A stretch of 64,000 bases of DNA. Origin: a virus. Under the pieces are notes generated by a model that was not told the DNA's origin, did not search any database, and saw only the letters and a list, made by a program, of their open reading frames with translations. Both the position numbers and the translations under genes were made by a program. Positions 16,653 through 23,993 of this stretch are shown one piece after another (the first letter of the stretch is position 1; every line of letters starts with the position of its first letter). Location of the stretch: positions 1 through 64,000 of IMG/VR virus record IMGVR_UViG_3300028559_000029; one strand, written 5' to 3'.

Positions 16653-17674
16653 AAATATTGATAACTGGTGGCTTAGGATTTATAGGAATAAATACCGCAT
16701 TAACTTTAGGAATCGAGCATGAAATATTTATTATTGATAATCTTAGCAGAAAAGGAAATATAGAAAATTATACAAATTTAAAAAATAAAATTAATTTTAT
16801 TTTTTGGAATAAAGATATAAGAAATTATTTTGATTTAGAAGATATTTTTAAAAATAATAAATTTGATGCGGTTATACATTTAGCAGGACAAGTTGCGGTT
16901 ACTACTTCATTTAAAAATCCTAGAGAAGATTTTGAGATAAACTGTTTGGGAACATTTAATATATTAGAATGTATTAGAAAACATTCTATAAATTCTATTT
17001 TATTATATTCTTCTACAAATAAAGTATATGGGGATTTTAAATCAAAAATTAAAGAAAATGATACTAGATATTCATATGCAGATAATACTATTGGCATAAA
17101 TGAAAATCAAGGATTGGATTTTCACTCACCGTATGGTTGCTCCAAGGGGTCTGCTGATCAATATGTCAGAGATTATCATAGAATGTACGGATTAAAAACC
17201 GTTGTCCTTCGACAATCATGCATATATGGCCCTAATCAGTTCGGAATAGAAGATCAGGGATGGGTATCATGGTTTAGCATAGCTTCGTTATTTGATAAAA
17301 ATGTTACAATATATGGAAATGGTAAGCAAGTTAGGGATATTCTTCATGTAAATGATTTGATACAACTATATATAAGCATAATTAACAATATTAACATTTG
17401 TAATGGTAAAATATATAATGTTGGTGGAGGCCCAACAAACACGCTTTCTCTCTTAGAATTGATAGATAATTTAAAAATTAAATTAAACAAACCGATACAA
17501 TACAATATTTCCGATTGGAGACCCGGAGATCAAAAAATTTATATAAGTGATATCAGTAAAATCAAAAACGATATCGATTGGAATCCAAAAATTAATGTAA
17601 ACGAAGGATTGACTCTAATGTTGGATTGGATTGTCGGAAATAAACAAATTTTTAAAAATTTAAATTTAATATGA
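16649..17674 (+). CDS. CDP-paratose/tyvelose 2-epimerase-like SDR enzyme
   Basis: A 341-residue extended SDR. The Rossmann motif is ITGGLGFIGINTA, the serine motif is YSSTNKVYGD, the catalytic pair is YGCSK in HSPYGCSKG, and LRQSCIYGPNQFGIEDQGWV is very like the signature of CDP-paratose 2-epimerase (RfbE/TyvE), which interconverts CDP-paratose and CDP-tyvelose. I chose the ATG at 16649 because it makes the ATGA overlap used by its neighbours and gives the Rossmann strand directly at the N-terminus; a longer frame starting nine codons upstream is less likely. No CDP-glucose dehydratase gene is in the window, so the substrate would have to come from elsewhere. Confidence 0.75.
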   Translation: MKILITGGLGFIGINTALTLGIEHEIFIIDNLSRKGNIENYTNLKNKINFIFWNKDIRNYFDLEDIFKNNKFDAVIHLAGQVAVTTSFKNPREDFEINCLGTFNILECIRKHSINSILLYSSTNKVYGDFKSKIKENDTRYSYADNTIGINENQGLDFHSPYGCSKGSADQYVRDYHRMYGLKTVVLRQSCIYGPNQFGIEDQGWVSWFSIASLFDKNVTIYGNGKQVRDILHVNDLIQLYISIINNINICNGKIYNVGGGPTNTLSLLELIDNLKIKLNKPIQYNISDWRPGDQKIYISDISKIKNDIDWNPKINVNEGLTLMLDWIVGNKQIFKNLNLI

Positions 17675-18543
17675 AAATACTTATGTCAGATATTTTTCTT
17701 GCAGGTCAAGAAAATTGCGATTGGAAAGAAGGGTTTGAATTTCTATATGCTTTTAGAAATTTAGGACATACATGTGATATAGCAGGTAAAAATTGTCAAA
17801 TTCCAGAACAAGAAATTCCTAATATTGCTAATAATTATGATTTAATTATAATTACGGAAAATTATCCAGTTGATTCGAGATGGAATTGGTGGGATTGGAA
17901 ACAAATTAAAACTCCTAAGTTATTCTGGGCGATTGATGCTCATATAATTGATTTCAAACCTTGGTTTGATCATGTTAATATGGATTATGTTGCTTTCAAT
18001 AATCCAGAAGACATAGAAAGCTATAACATGCCAAATTCTTTTTGGCTTCCGTATGCAGCATCGACTGAACATTCTTTCGTCGAGCATACAAAGGAAAAGA
18101 AGCGAGATATTGTTTTCATAGGTGCATTAATGGAAGAAAGAAAGAGGTTGTGCGAAAAATTCAACATTGAATGTGTCAAGGCACTCGGTCCTAATTATGT
18201 AAAAGAAATGCAAATGTCTAAAATATGTTTCAATCATTCTAGAGCATATAATAAAAAAACTAATATCAATGCCAAGTATTTTGAAATATTATCGAGCGGT
18301 TCTTTTATGTTAACAGATTATAATGAAAATTTTCATAAATACGTAAATTATAATGAAGACATAACGAGAATGTTTTATTATTCAGATGAAGATTTAGAGA
18401 AAAAAATAAATTACTATTTAAACAACGAAGAGGAAAGAGAGGAAATAGCACTAAAAGCAAAGAACTATATTAAAGAAAATCATACTTATGAAAATAGAGC
18501 GGAATATATCCTACAAGAAATACAAAGGTTAAATAAACAATGA
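17671..18543 (+). CDS. GT-B glycosyltransferase, CgeB-like
   Basis: A 290-residue protein resembling CgeB-type glycosyltransferases. The N-terminal half reads a target-like KILMSDIFLAGQENCDWKEGFEFLYAFRNLGH and a WWDWKQIKTPKLFWAIDAHIIDF segment. The C-terminal half has IVFIGALMEERKRL, then the donor-site KYFEILSSGSFMLTDYNENF, the 'E-x-x-x-x-G' motif typical of family 1-like GT-B enzymes, and ends with a helix that closes such folds. It overlaps both neighbours by four bases. Confidence 0.72.
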   Translation: MKILMSDIFLAGQENCDWKEGFEFLYAFRNLGHTCDIAGKNCQIPEQEIPNIANNYDLIIITENYPVDSRWNWWDWKQIKTPKLFWAIDAHIIDFKPWFDHVNMDYVAFNNPEDIESYNMPNSFWLPYAASTEHSFVEHTKEKKRDIVFIGALMEERKRLCEKFNIECVKALGPNYVKEMQMSKICFNHSRAYNKKTNINAKYFEILSSGSFMLTDYNENFHKYVNYNEDITRMFYYSDEDLEKKINYYLNNEEEREEIALKAKNYIKENHTYENRAEYILQEIQRLNKQ

Positions 18544-19163
18544 TAACAATTCAAGAACATACTATAGAAGAATCCATCATAAATAAAGAAGGATGGGTCT
18601 TGGACTTGGGGTGTATAAATTTTTCATTTTCCAAAGATATTAAACAATATTGTAATAATATAATATGTGTAGATCCAAATCCCAGTATCGATACAAATAT
18701 AGTACCAGATGGAGTATTTTACGAAAGTGTAGCAATTACTCATGATGAAAAAATATCAGAGCAAACATTTTATATATACAATGACGTACAAGGATATTCT
18801 TTATTAAATCCGCCTAGAGATTGGTGTGTTTTACAAAAAACTATTACGGTTCCAGTAACAACGATTAAAAAAATAATGGAAAAATATGGAATTAAAAAAT
18901 TTGAATTAATAAAATTTGATATTGAAGGAGCAGAATATGAAATATTAAAAAATTTAGACTGGTCAGTGTCTAAGCAATATTCAATAGAATTTCATGATTT
19001 TAGATCCATGAACCCATATTATCCAGATAATGAAAAGTATTATAGAGAACTTTTTGATAGTATTAAAAATGTTAAACACATTAAGCATGAAATAACAGAT
19101 CATGCTGGATTTCCATCTGGCATGGGAAGAAATTATTGGGATAGTCTTATTGTAATGGAATGA
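18540..19163 (+). CDS. FkbM-family methyltransferase
   Basis: A 207-residue SAM-dependent methyltransferase. The SAM loop is WVLDLGCINFSFSKDI (residues about 20-35), the ribose-binding acid is in IICVDPNPS, and FELIKFDIEGAEYEILKNL (about 122-140) is the FkbM hallmark. FkbM proteins usually methylate hydroxyls of sugars in polysaccharides or natural products. It overlaps both neighbours by four bases. It is the second of three FkbM domains in this cassette. Confidence 0.85.
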   Translation: MITIQEHTIEESIINKEGWVLDLGCINFSFSKDIKQYCNNIICVDPNPSIDTNIVPDGVFYESVAITHDEKISEQTFYIYNDVQGYSLLNPPRDWCVLQKTITVPVTTIKKIMEKYGIKKFELIKFDIEGAEYEILKNLDWSVSKQYSIEFHDFRSMNPYYPDNEKYYRELFDSIKNVKHIKHEITDHAGFPSGMGRNYWDSLIVME

Positions 19164-20083
19164 TGCACATGTATTATAATACTCAAATAGAAGACTTGAA
19201 TGATATAAAACTATATCAAGAGGGATTGGAAGCAACTAACAATTCTCTAGAAATAAGCAAAAAAATTTTAAATCCTATCGATGAAAAATATAACATATTT
19301 ATATATTGGATAGGTAATAATGTTACTTACAAACATTCTGTTGTATTAAAATCATTTTTAGCCACTCAAAATTTAAAAAATGCAACTTTAAAAATTTATT
19401 CGGACAAAGATTTATCAAAAAATCCAATTTTTGATAGATATAAACATTTTAAACAAATTGAATTTAACATATTTGATGTAGAAGAAGAAATTAAAGGAAC
19501 TGTTTATGAAAATTTTAAATATGTTCAAGAAATAAAGCAACACAAATTCAATCCTGCATACGAATCTGATTTTTTTAGATTATTAATGTTATATAAATAT
19601 GGAGGGTTTTATATAGATTTTGATATTCTTATATTACGAGATCTTTCTCCGCTTATGAACTATGATTTTTTCTATCAATGGGGAGCATATCCAGATAATA
19701 ATAACTGGATAAATGGTGCGGTGATGCATTTAAAAAAGTATAGCAAAGCAAATAATTACGCATCAAATTTAATATTAAATACTTACGCAATCCCCTACAG
19801 CTTGAACTGGGCATCAGAGCTTTATCTACAGGTAAAACACGTTCATCCGGAGCTTGTAATATTTCCAGCAGCATTTTTTAATAGCGAATGGCAATGCAAT
19901 CACTTAGAAAATGTTACAAAAAATATAACAGAGCATCCTTTTAAAAAAAATTCTCGTAGTAATGATTTATTTGAAGGTGCATTTACGTGGCATTGGCATA
20001 ATCGATGGAATGAAGATATAGAAGAAGGTTCTAAATTTAATATTTTAGATAGCATATTAGAAGAAAAATTCATTAAAATTTAA
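19160..20083 (+). CDS. Glycosyltransferase with DXD sugar-binding domain (GT32/OCH1-like)
   Basis: A 307-residue protein. The motif ESDFFRLLMLYKYGGFYIDFDILILRDL (residues about 134-161) is the classic DXD region of the Gly_transf_sug family (capsular and OCH1-like alpha-mannosyl/glycosyltransferases): SDxxRxxxLYxxGGxYxDxD. The final TWHWHNRWN may hold a further ligand. The opening YNIFIYWIGNNVTYKHSVVLKSF agrees with a GT-A start. It overlaps the FkbM gene upstream and is followed by a 42-bp gap with a late-type promoter. Confidence 0.85.
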   Translation: MMHMYYNTQIEDLNDIKLYQEGLEATNNSLEISKKILNPIDEKYNIFIYWIGNNVTYKHSVVLKSFLATQNLKNATLKIYSDKDLSKNPIFDRYKHFKQIEFNIFDVEEEIKGTVYENFKYVQEIKQHKFNPAYESDFFRLLMLYKYGGFYIDFDILILRDLSPLMNYDFFYQWGAYPDNNNWINGAVMHLKKYSKANNYASNLILNTYAIPYSLNWASELYLQVKHVHPELVIFPAAFFNSEWQCNHLENVTKNITEHPFKKNSRSNDLFEGAFTWHWHNRWNEDIEEGSKFNILDSILEEKFIKI

Positions 20084-20110
20084 AAATATATAAGTGATTT
20101 TTAGTTATGA

Positions 20111-20122
20111 TAAGTATATAAT
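20111..20122 (+). promoter_or_regulatory. Late-type promoter before the last cassette gene
   Basis: TAAGTATA at 20111-20118 overlaps TATAAT at 20117-20122 and lies 15 nt before the ATG at 20126. The element matches the TAA(A/G)TAT motif found before tail genes, so the last FkbM gene may have its own late promoter within the 42-bp gap. Distance to the start is slightly longer than the usual 12. Confidence 0.4.
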
Positions 20123-20125
20123 ATT

Positions 20126-20740
20126 ATGTACAGTCAAAATGATGAAGATAAAATTTTACTAGAATACTACAAAGATAAAAGCGATGGAGTATTGATTGAA
20201 ATAGGTGCATTTGAAAGTAAAAAGTTCTCAAATTCTAGAGCTTTGATTGAAAAGGGATGGATTGCTTATCTGATAGATGCATCACCATTTTGTATTTCAA
20301 AATTATTTGAAGAATATAAAGAAAATTCTAAAATTCATATAATACAAAGTATTGTTACAAAAACAAAAGAATCTGGATTAATATCGTTTTGGGATTCTCC
20401 GTTTTCAGCATTTAGTTCTACTAATAAAGACAATCTTAAAAGATGTCACAAATCACCAGAAGAATTTGATAAAAAAACCAGAGAAATATTCCTTAGTAGC
20501 ATATCTATAAATGAAATATTAGAATTTGTAAAAAAACGCGAAGGTACTGTAGATTTTTTATCTATTGATGTAGAAGGATTTTCTGCTGAATTAGCACTTG
20601 AAGTTGATTTGAATGTAGTAAAACCTAGTTGTATGTGCATCGAACATGACAAAAGTTATGAAAAAATCATAAGAAAATTTTGGAATGATTACGAAAAGAA
20701 GCTTATAAACCTAGAAAATCTCATAATAGTAAAAAAATAA
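20126..20740 (+). CDS. FkbM-family methyltransferase
   Basis: A 204-residue protein with SAM-binding DGVLIEIGAFESKKFSNSRAL at residues 20-40, an acidic residue in WIAYLIDASPFCISKL, and the FkbM motif VDFLSIDVEGFSAELALEVDL near residue 146. It opens with MYSQNDEDKILLEYYKDK, the 'SQ..ED..L..YF' start common in FkbM-like proteins. It is the third FkbM domain of the cassette and is separated from the others by a possible promoter. The methyl acceptor is probably a sugar hydroxyl. Confidence 0.82.
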   Translation: MYSQNDEDKILLEYYKDKSDGVLIEIGAFESKKFSNSRALIEKGWIAYLIDASPFCISKLFEEYKENSKIHIIQSIVTKTKESGLISFWDSPFSAFSSTNKDNLKRCHKSPEEFDKKTREIFLSSISINEILEFVKKREGTVDFLSIDVEGFSAELALEVDLNVVKPSCMCIEHDKSYEKIIRKFWNDYEKKLINLENLIIVKK

Positions 20741-20784
20741 CACTTTTTTAAATATATTGAGTTGAAATATATTTAAAATAATAT

Positions 20785-20797
20785 ACTCTTAAAGAGT
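20785..20797. promoter_or_regulatory. Perfect 13-base palindrome over the gene 46 start
   Basis: ACTCTT-A-AAGAGT is a perfect inverted repeat around one base and includes the first two bases of the proposed GTG start of gene 46. TATACT at 20782-20787 could be a -10. A further AT-only inverted repeat (TTAAATATAT / ATATATTTAA) lies at about 20748-20776. These could be an operator or RNA hairpin for gene 46, but the palindrome is short. Confidence 0.3.
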
Positions 20798-22592
20798 GAA
20801 AAAAATTGTATTTGAGAAAATTTTTATAAAAAATTTTTTATCTATAGGAGAGCAAGAAGTTTGTTTAGAGTTTAAAAATGGAACAAATCTTATAACAGGA
20901 ACAAATTGCGACAATTCTGGTAGGAATGGTGTCGGAAAAAGTTCTATTATAGAATCTATATACTGGGTGTTATTTGGTTCCACGACCAGAGAAATCAAAA
21001 AAGACAAAATAATTCACAATCAATCAAAAAAAGATTGTGAAGTTACGTTGACATTCTCCTTAAAAGAGGGGGAGACTACAAATAATTGTAAAATTATTCG
21101 TTCACTAGAACCTAATAAAGTCTCTCTGTTTAGAGATGATGAAGATGTAACGTTATCTACAATGCCCAAGACCGACGAACGCATTAAAGAGCTTATAGGA
21201 GCAAATGAAGAGGTATTCCAGAATGCAGTGATAATGACTGCAAACAATACGATGCCATTTATGGCTCAGAAAAAAATAGACAAACGAAAATTTGTAGAAG
21301 GTATTTTAAATTTGGGAATTTTCAGTGAAATGTTGTTAAAGGTCAGATCACATTACAATGAATACAAAAAAGAAAATGATATATTAGCATCTTCATTCAA
21401 TACACAGAATAGAAATTTAAATCTATATCAAGATCAAATAGAAAAAAATAAAAAAATAAAAGAAGATAAGATAACAAATTTATTGGAAAAAATTCAATCC
21501 AATACTGAAAAAATTAATATATTTTCAAACAATTCCTCAATAGAAGAGGAAATTAAAGCAAAAAGAGAAGAAATTGAAAATAAAAAGAATTTTTTTATAA
21601 AATTAGAAGATGGTTTGGAAAAAACCGAAACAAAACTACAAGAAAAATTAAAAAAACAGTTAACGAATGATTTTAAGGTTAAAAATTCAAAGGATGAAAT
21701 AAAATCTATAGAAGAAAAAACTGGAATATGCCCAACATGTAAAAGAAAATATGATTTTGATGATTCTTGCGTTGATTTAGACCAATTAAAACAAAATTTA
21801 AAAACTAATTTAACTCTGCAATCAGATACAAATGGAGAAATTTCTACAATAGCAGAAAAAAAAGTCAAAATAAAAACGGCAATTCGAGAAACTAAAAATT
21901 TTATCGACTTAACAGATAAAGATATACAAAAATTGCTGTTGACTTCACAAGAAATAGGCCATTTGCAGACTAGAAATGATGAAATCTTGAGCGAAATAGA
22001 ACAAATTAAGAATACAAAGGATAGCGTATTTGATTTTATAGAAAAAATTGAAAAAGAGATAGTAGAAACTGAAGAAAAATTGCAAAAACTTCAAAAACAA
22101 CTTTTAATTTTAGAAAATGCAAAATTTGTTGTTTCAGAAGAAGGTGTTAAAACCTTTATTGTTAAAAAAATGCTTTCTGTCTTAAATGCACAGTTAAATT
22201 ATTATTTAAAAACATTAGGTGCTCCCTGTACTTGTTATTTTAATGAAATGTTTGAAGAAACAATCTATAATTCAAATTCAAAGGAGTGTTCTTATTTTAA
22301 TTTTAGTGGAGGAGAGCGAAAAAGAATAGATATTGCAATATTATTCATGTTTCAAGATATTTTAAGAATGCAGACTGGTATTTCATTTAATATTAGCATG
22401 TATGACGAATTATTTGACTCTGCGTTAGATGAAAATGGAGTATTAAAAGTTTTTGATGTTTTAAAGGAAAGATCGGAAAAATTTGAAGAAGCTATCTATG
22501 TAATTTCACATAATAAAGCTGCAATAAACACAAATTTTAGTAATATTATTGAATTACAGAAGAAAAATGGAAAAACAACTATAGTTTCTTGA
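20796..22592 (+). CDS. 46: gp46-like SbcC/Rad50-type recombination ATPase
   Basis: A 598-residue SMC-like protein. Walker A is GRNGVGKSS (residues about 42-50), a long coiled coil covers about 190-460 with a zinc hook CPTC in its centre (about 311), the signature motif is NFSGGERKRIDIA (about 502-514), and Walker B is SMYDELFDSAL (about 530). With gp47 it resects DNA ends for recombination-dependent replication. The start is GTG at 20796, giving MKKIVFEKIFIKNFLSI; no in-frame ATG lies close. It is separated from gene 47 by the 11.7-kb cassette. Confidence 0.92.
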   Translation: MKKIVFEKIFIKNFLSIGEQEVCLEFKNGTNLITGTNCDNSGRNGVGKSSIIESIYWVLFGSTTREIKKDKIIHNQSKKDCEVTLTFSLKEGETTNNCKIIRSLEPNKVSLFRDDEDVTLSTMPKTDERIKELIGANEEVFQNAVIMTANNTMPFMAQKKIDKRKFVEGILNLGIFSEMLLKVRSHYNEYKKENDILASSFNTQNRNLNLYQDQIEKNKKIKEDKITNLLEKIQSNTEKINIFSNNSSIEEEIKAKREEIENKKNFFIKLEDGLEKTETKLQEKLKKQLTNDFKVKNSKDEIKSIEEKTGICPTCKRKYDFDDSCVDLDQLKQNLKTNLTLQSDTNGEISTIAEKKVKIKTAIRETKNFIDLTDKDIQKLLLTSQEIGHLQTRNDEILSEIEQIKNTKDSVFDFIEKIEKEIVETEEKLQKLQKQLLILENAKFVVSEEGVKTFIVKKMLSVLNAQLNYYLKTLGAPCTCYFNEMFEETIYNSNSKECSYFNFSGGERKRIDIAILFMFQDILRMQTGISFNISMYDELFDSALDENGVLKVFDVLKERSEKFEEAIYVISHNKAAINTNFSNIIELQKKNGKTTIVS

Positions 22593-22627
22593 TTTATATG
22601 TAAATTAATGTTAGTATAGAGTATATT

Positions 22628-23947
22628 ATGATAAAAATAAAAGAATCTGAAACCTTGGATAAGAAAGCAGTAGATAATTCAAACAGTATTGTGTATGAAT
22701 ATTCGTTTGTAAATGGTGGTATACCAAATTTGCCTAATGCTTCTCCGATTGGAATGCCGAAGTATAGCTATGTTGAGTTAAAACCAGTAAAAATACCTGC
22801 TCCTGCTCCCGTTGAAATGCCTGAAGCTGGATTGCCAAGGAGCATAAACTATTATGCAGACTACGGTGGGTGCGGTAATTGGAGAATGATTTGGCCGGAA
22901 TTTTGTTTGAATAGTTACAACAAGGCAATTGTTACTGGATTGACTAGTATGGTGCTAGATCTTAGATTTTATCAAAATGTAAAGTCCATTAGAATGCAAA
23001 GACAGGCTACCCCCGCACAAGCAGCATTTATTGGTGAGTTGAAGAAGGCTCAATCGAATTTTGGTTATAGATTGCTTTATGAAGTCGATGATATCGTCTT
23101 CAGAGATGACATTCCAGACTATAATAGATGTAAAGATGCATTTACCGATCAAACTATTGTAGATAATATTCTTAAAATAATGGGAATGATGGATGAAATT
23201 ACCGTAACATGTCAATACATGAAAGAGTATTATATTAATAAGACTGGTAATAAAAATATTACGGTTATTCCAAACTATGCTCCTAAATTTTGGTTAGATA
23301 GATTTTATCATAAGGAACGTATAGAAAAACTATACGATAAAAACAAAAAGCGTCCTAGAATTTTATATGCAGGTTCTGGAACACACATCGACACTACAAA
23401 TAGGACTGGAATGAAAGATGACTTCCATCATGTTGTTGATGAAATTATCAAAGCTAGAAAGAAATTTAAGTTTGTTTGGAAGGGTTGTTACCCACTTGCG
23501 GTAAAACCATTCATTGATAATGGTGAGATGGAGTTTATTAACTGGTCTGCACTATTGGATCTTCCAAAAGCCTTGTATGATGCGGGATGCAATGCAACTT
23601 TTGCTCCTTTGGTTAATAATGTTTTTAATAAATCAAAAAGCAATATCAAAATGGTGGAATCTGGTGCTTTAGGGCTTCCGGGTACGTATCAAAACCTCTG
23701 TACCTATGAAGAAGCAGAGTTTAAGTTTGATGATGGTAGGGATCTTATCTCTCAACTGGAACATATTACCTCTGATGTTGGTAGATATATGAAATATTCC
23801 GAAAGGGCTAGAGAATTTACCGATAAATTATGGCTGGAAGACCATTTAGACGAGTATCAAGCCTTGTATACAACTCCGTGGGGGTCAAAGGAGCGAAATG
23901 AAATGTCTTCAACTCTTATAAAACTAAATCCTGATCAAAAGGTATAA
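22628..23947 (+). CDS. GT-B glycosyltransferase-like protein
   Basis: A 439-residue protein. After a Pro-rich N-terminal segment (residues 30-70) it has a Gly-rich ADYGGCGNWRMIWPE loop, an EVDDIVF segment and, in the second half, PRILYAGSGTHIDTTNRTGM (start of the GT-B C-terminal domain), FKFVWKGCYP and the donor-site region KSNIKMVESGALGLPGTY with the E-x-x-x-x-G pattern. It lies between gene 46 and DNA polymerase, outside the main cassette. TATAGA stands 13 nt before the ATG, so it may have its own promoter. Base composition is less AT-rich than in the cassette. Confidence 0.7.
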   Translation: MIKIKESETLDKKAVDNSNSIVYEYSFVNGGIPNLPNASPIGMPKYSYVELKPVKIPAPAPVEMPEAGLPRSINYYADYGGCGNWRMIWPEFCLNSYNKAIVTGLTSMVLDLRFYQNVKSIRMQRQATPAQAAFIGELKKAQSNFGYRLLYEVDDIVFRDDIPDYNRCKDAFTDQTIVDNILKIMGMMDEITVTCQYMKEYYINKTGNKNITVIPNYAPKFWLDRFYHKERIEKLYDKNKKRPRILYAGSGTHIDTTNRTGMKDDFHHVVDEIIKARKKFKFVWKGCYPLAVKPFIDNGEMEFINWSALLDLPKALYDAGCNATFAPLVNNVFNKSKSNIKMVESGALGLPGTYQNLCTYEEAEFKFDDGRDLISQLEHITSDVGRYMKYSERAREFTDKLWLEDHLDEYQALYTTPWGSKERNEMSSTLIKLNPDQKV

Positions 23948-23952
23948 AATAC

Positions 23953-23981
23953 TTGCCATGTTTCTAGGAGTATGATATCTT
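23953..23981 (+). promoter_or_regulatory. Putative leaderless promoter of the DNA polymerase gene
   Basis: TTGCCA (23953-23958), a 17-bp spacer and TATCTT (23976-23981) lie so that the -10 begins 12 nt before the ATG at 23988. The transcription start is predicted at or next to the A of the ATG. The -35 to ATG distance (35 nt) is identical to that at the helicase gene, and the spacer contains the shared TTTCTAGG octamer (23961-23968). The -10 is only a 4/6 match; an alternative TATGAT at 23971 would have too short a spacer. Confidence 0.5.
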
Positions 23982-23993
23982 AGAAACATGGCA
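23954..23993 (+). promoter_or_regulatory. 13-bp perfect inverted repeat enclosing the polymerase start codon
   Basis: TGCCATGTTTCTA (23954-23966) pairs perfectly with TAGAAACATGGCA (23981-23993) around a 14-nt loop that contains GGAG. The ATG at 23988 lies in the right arm. If transcription begins upstream, the RNA hairpin would hide the start codon and present a GGAG loop, reminiscent of the T4 gp43 mRNA operator. If transcription begins at the ATG, the repeat would act only as DNA. Confidence 0.6.

Noticed and set aside
23971-23976. TATGAT as -10 of the polymerase promoter
   Set aside because: It would leave a 12-bp spacer from TTGCCA, too short for sigma70; TATCTT at 23976 gives 17 bp.
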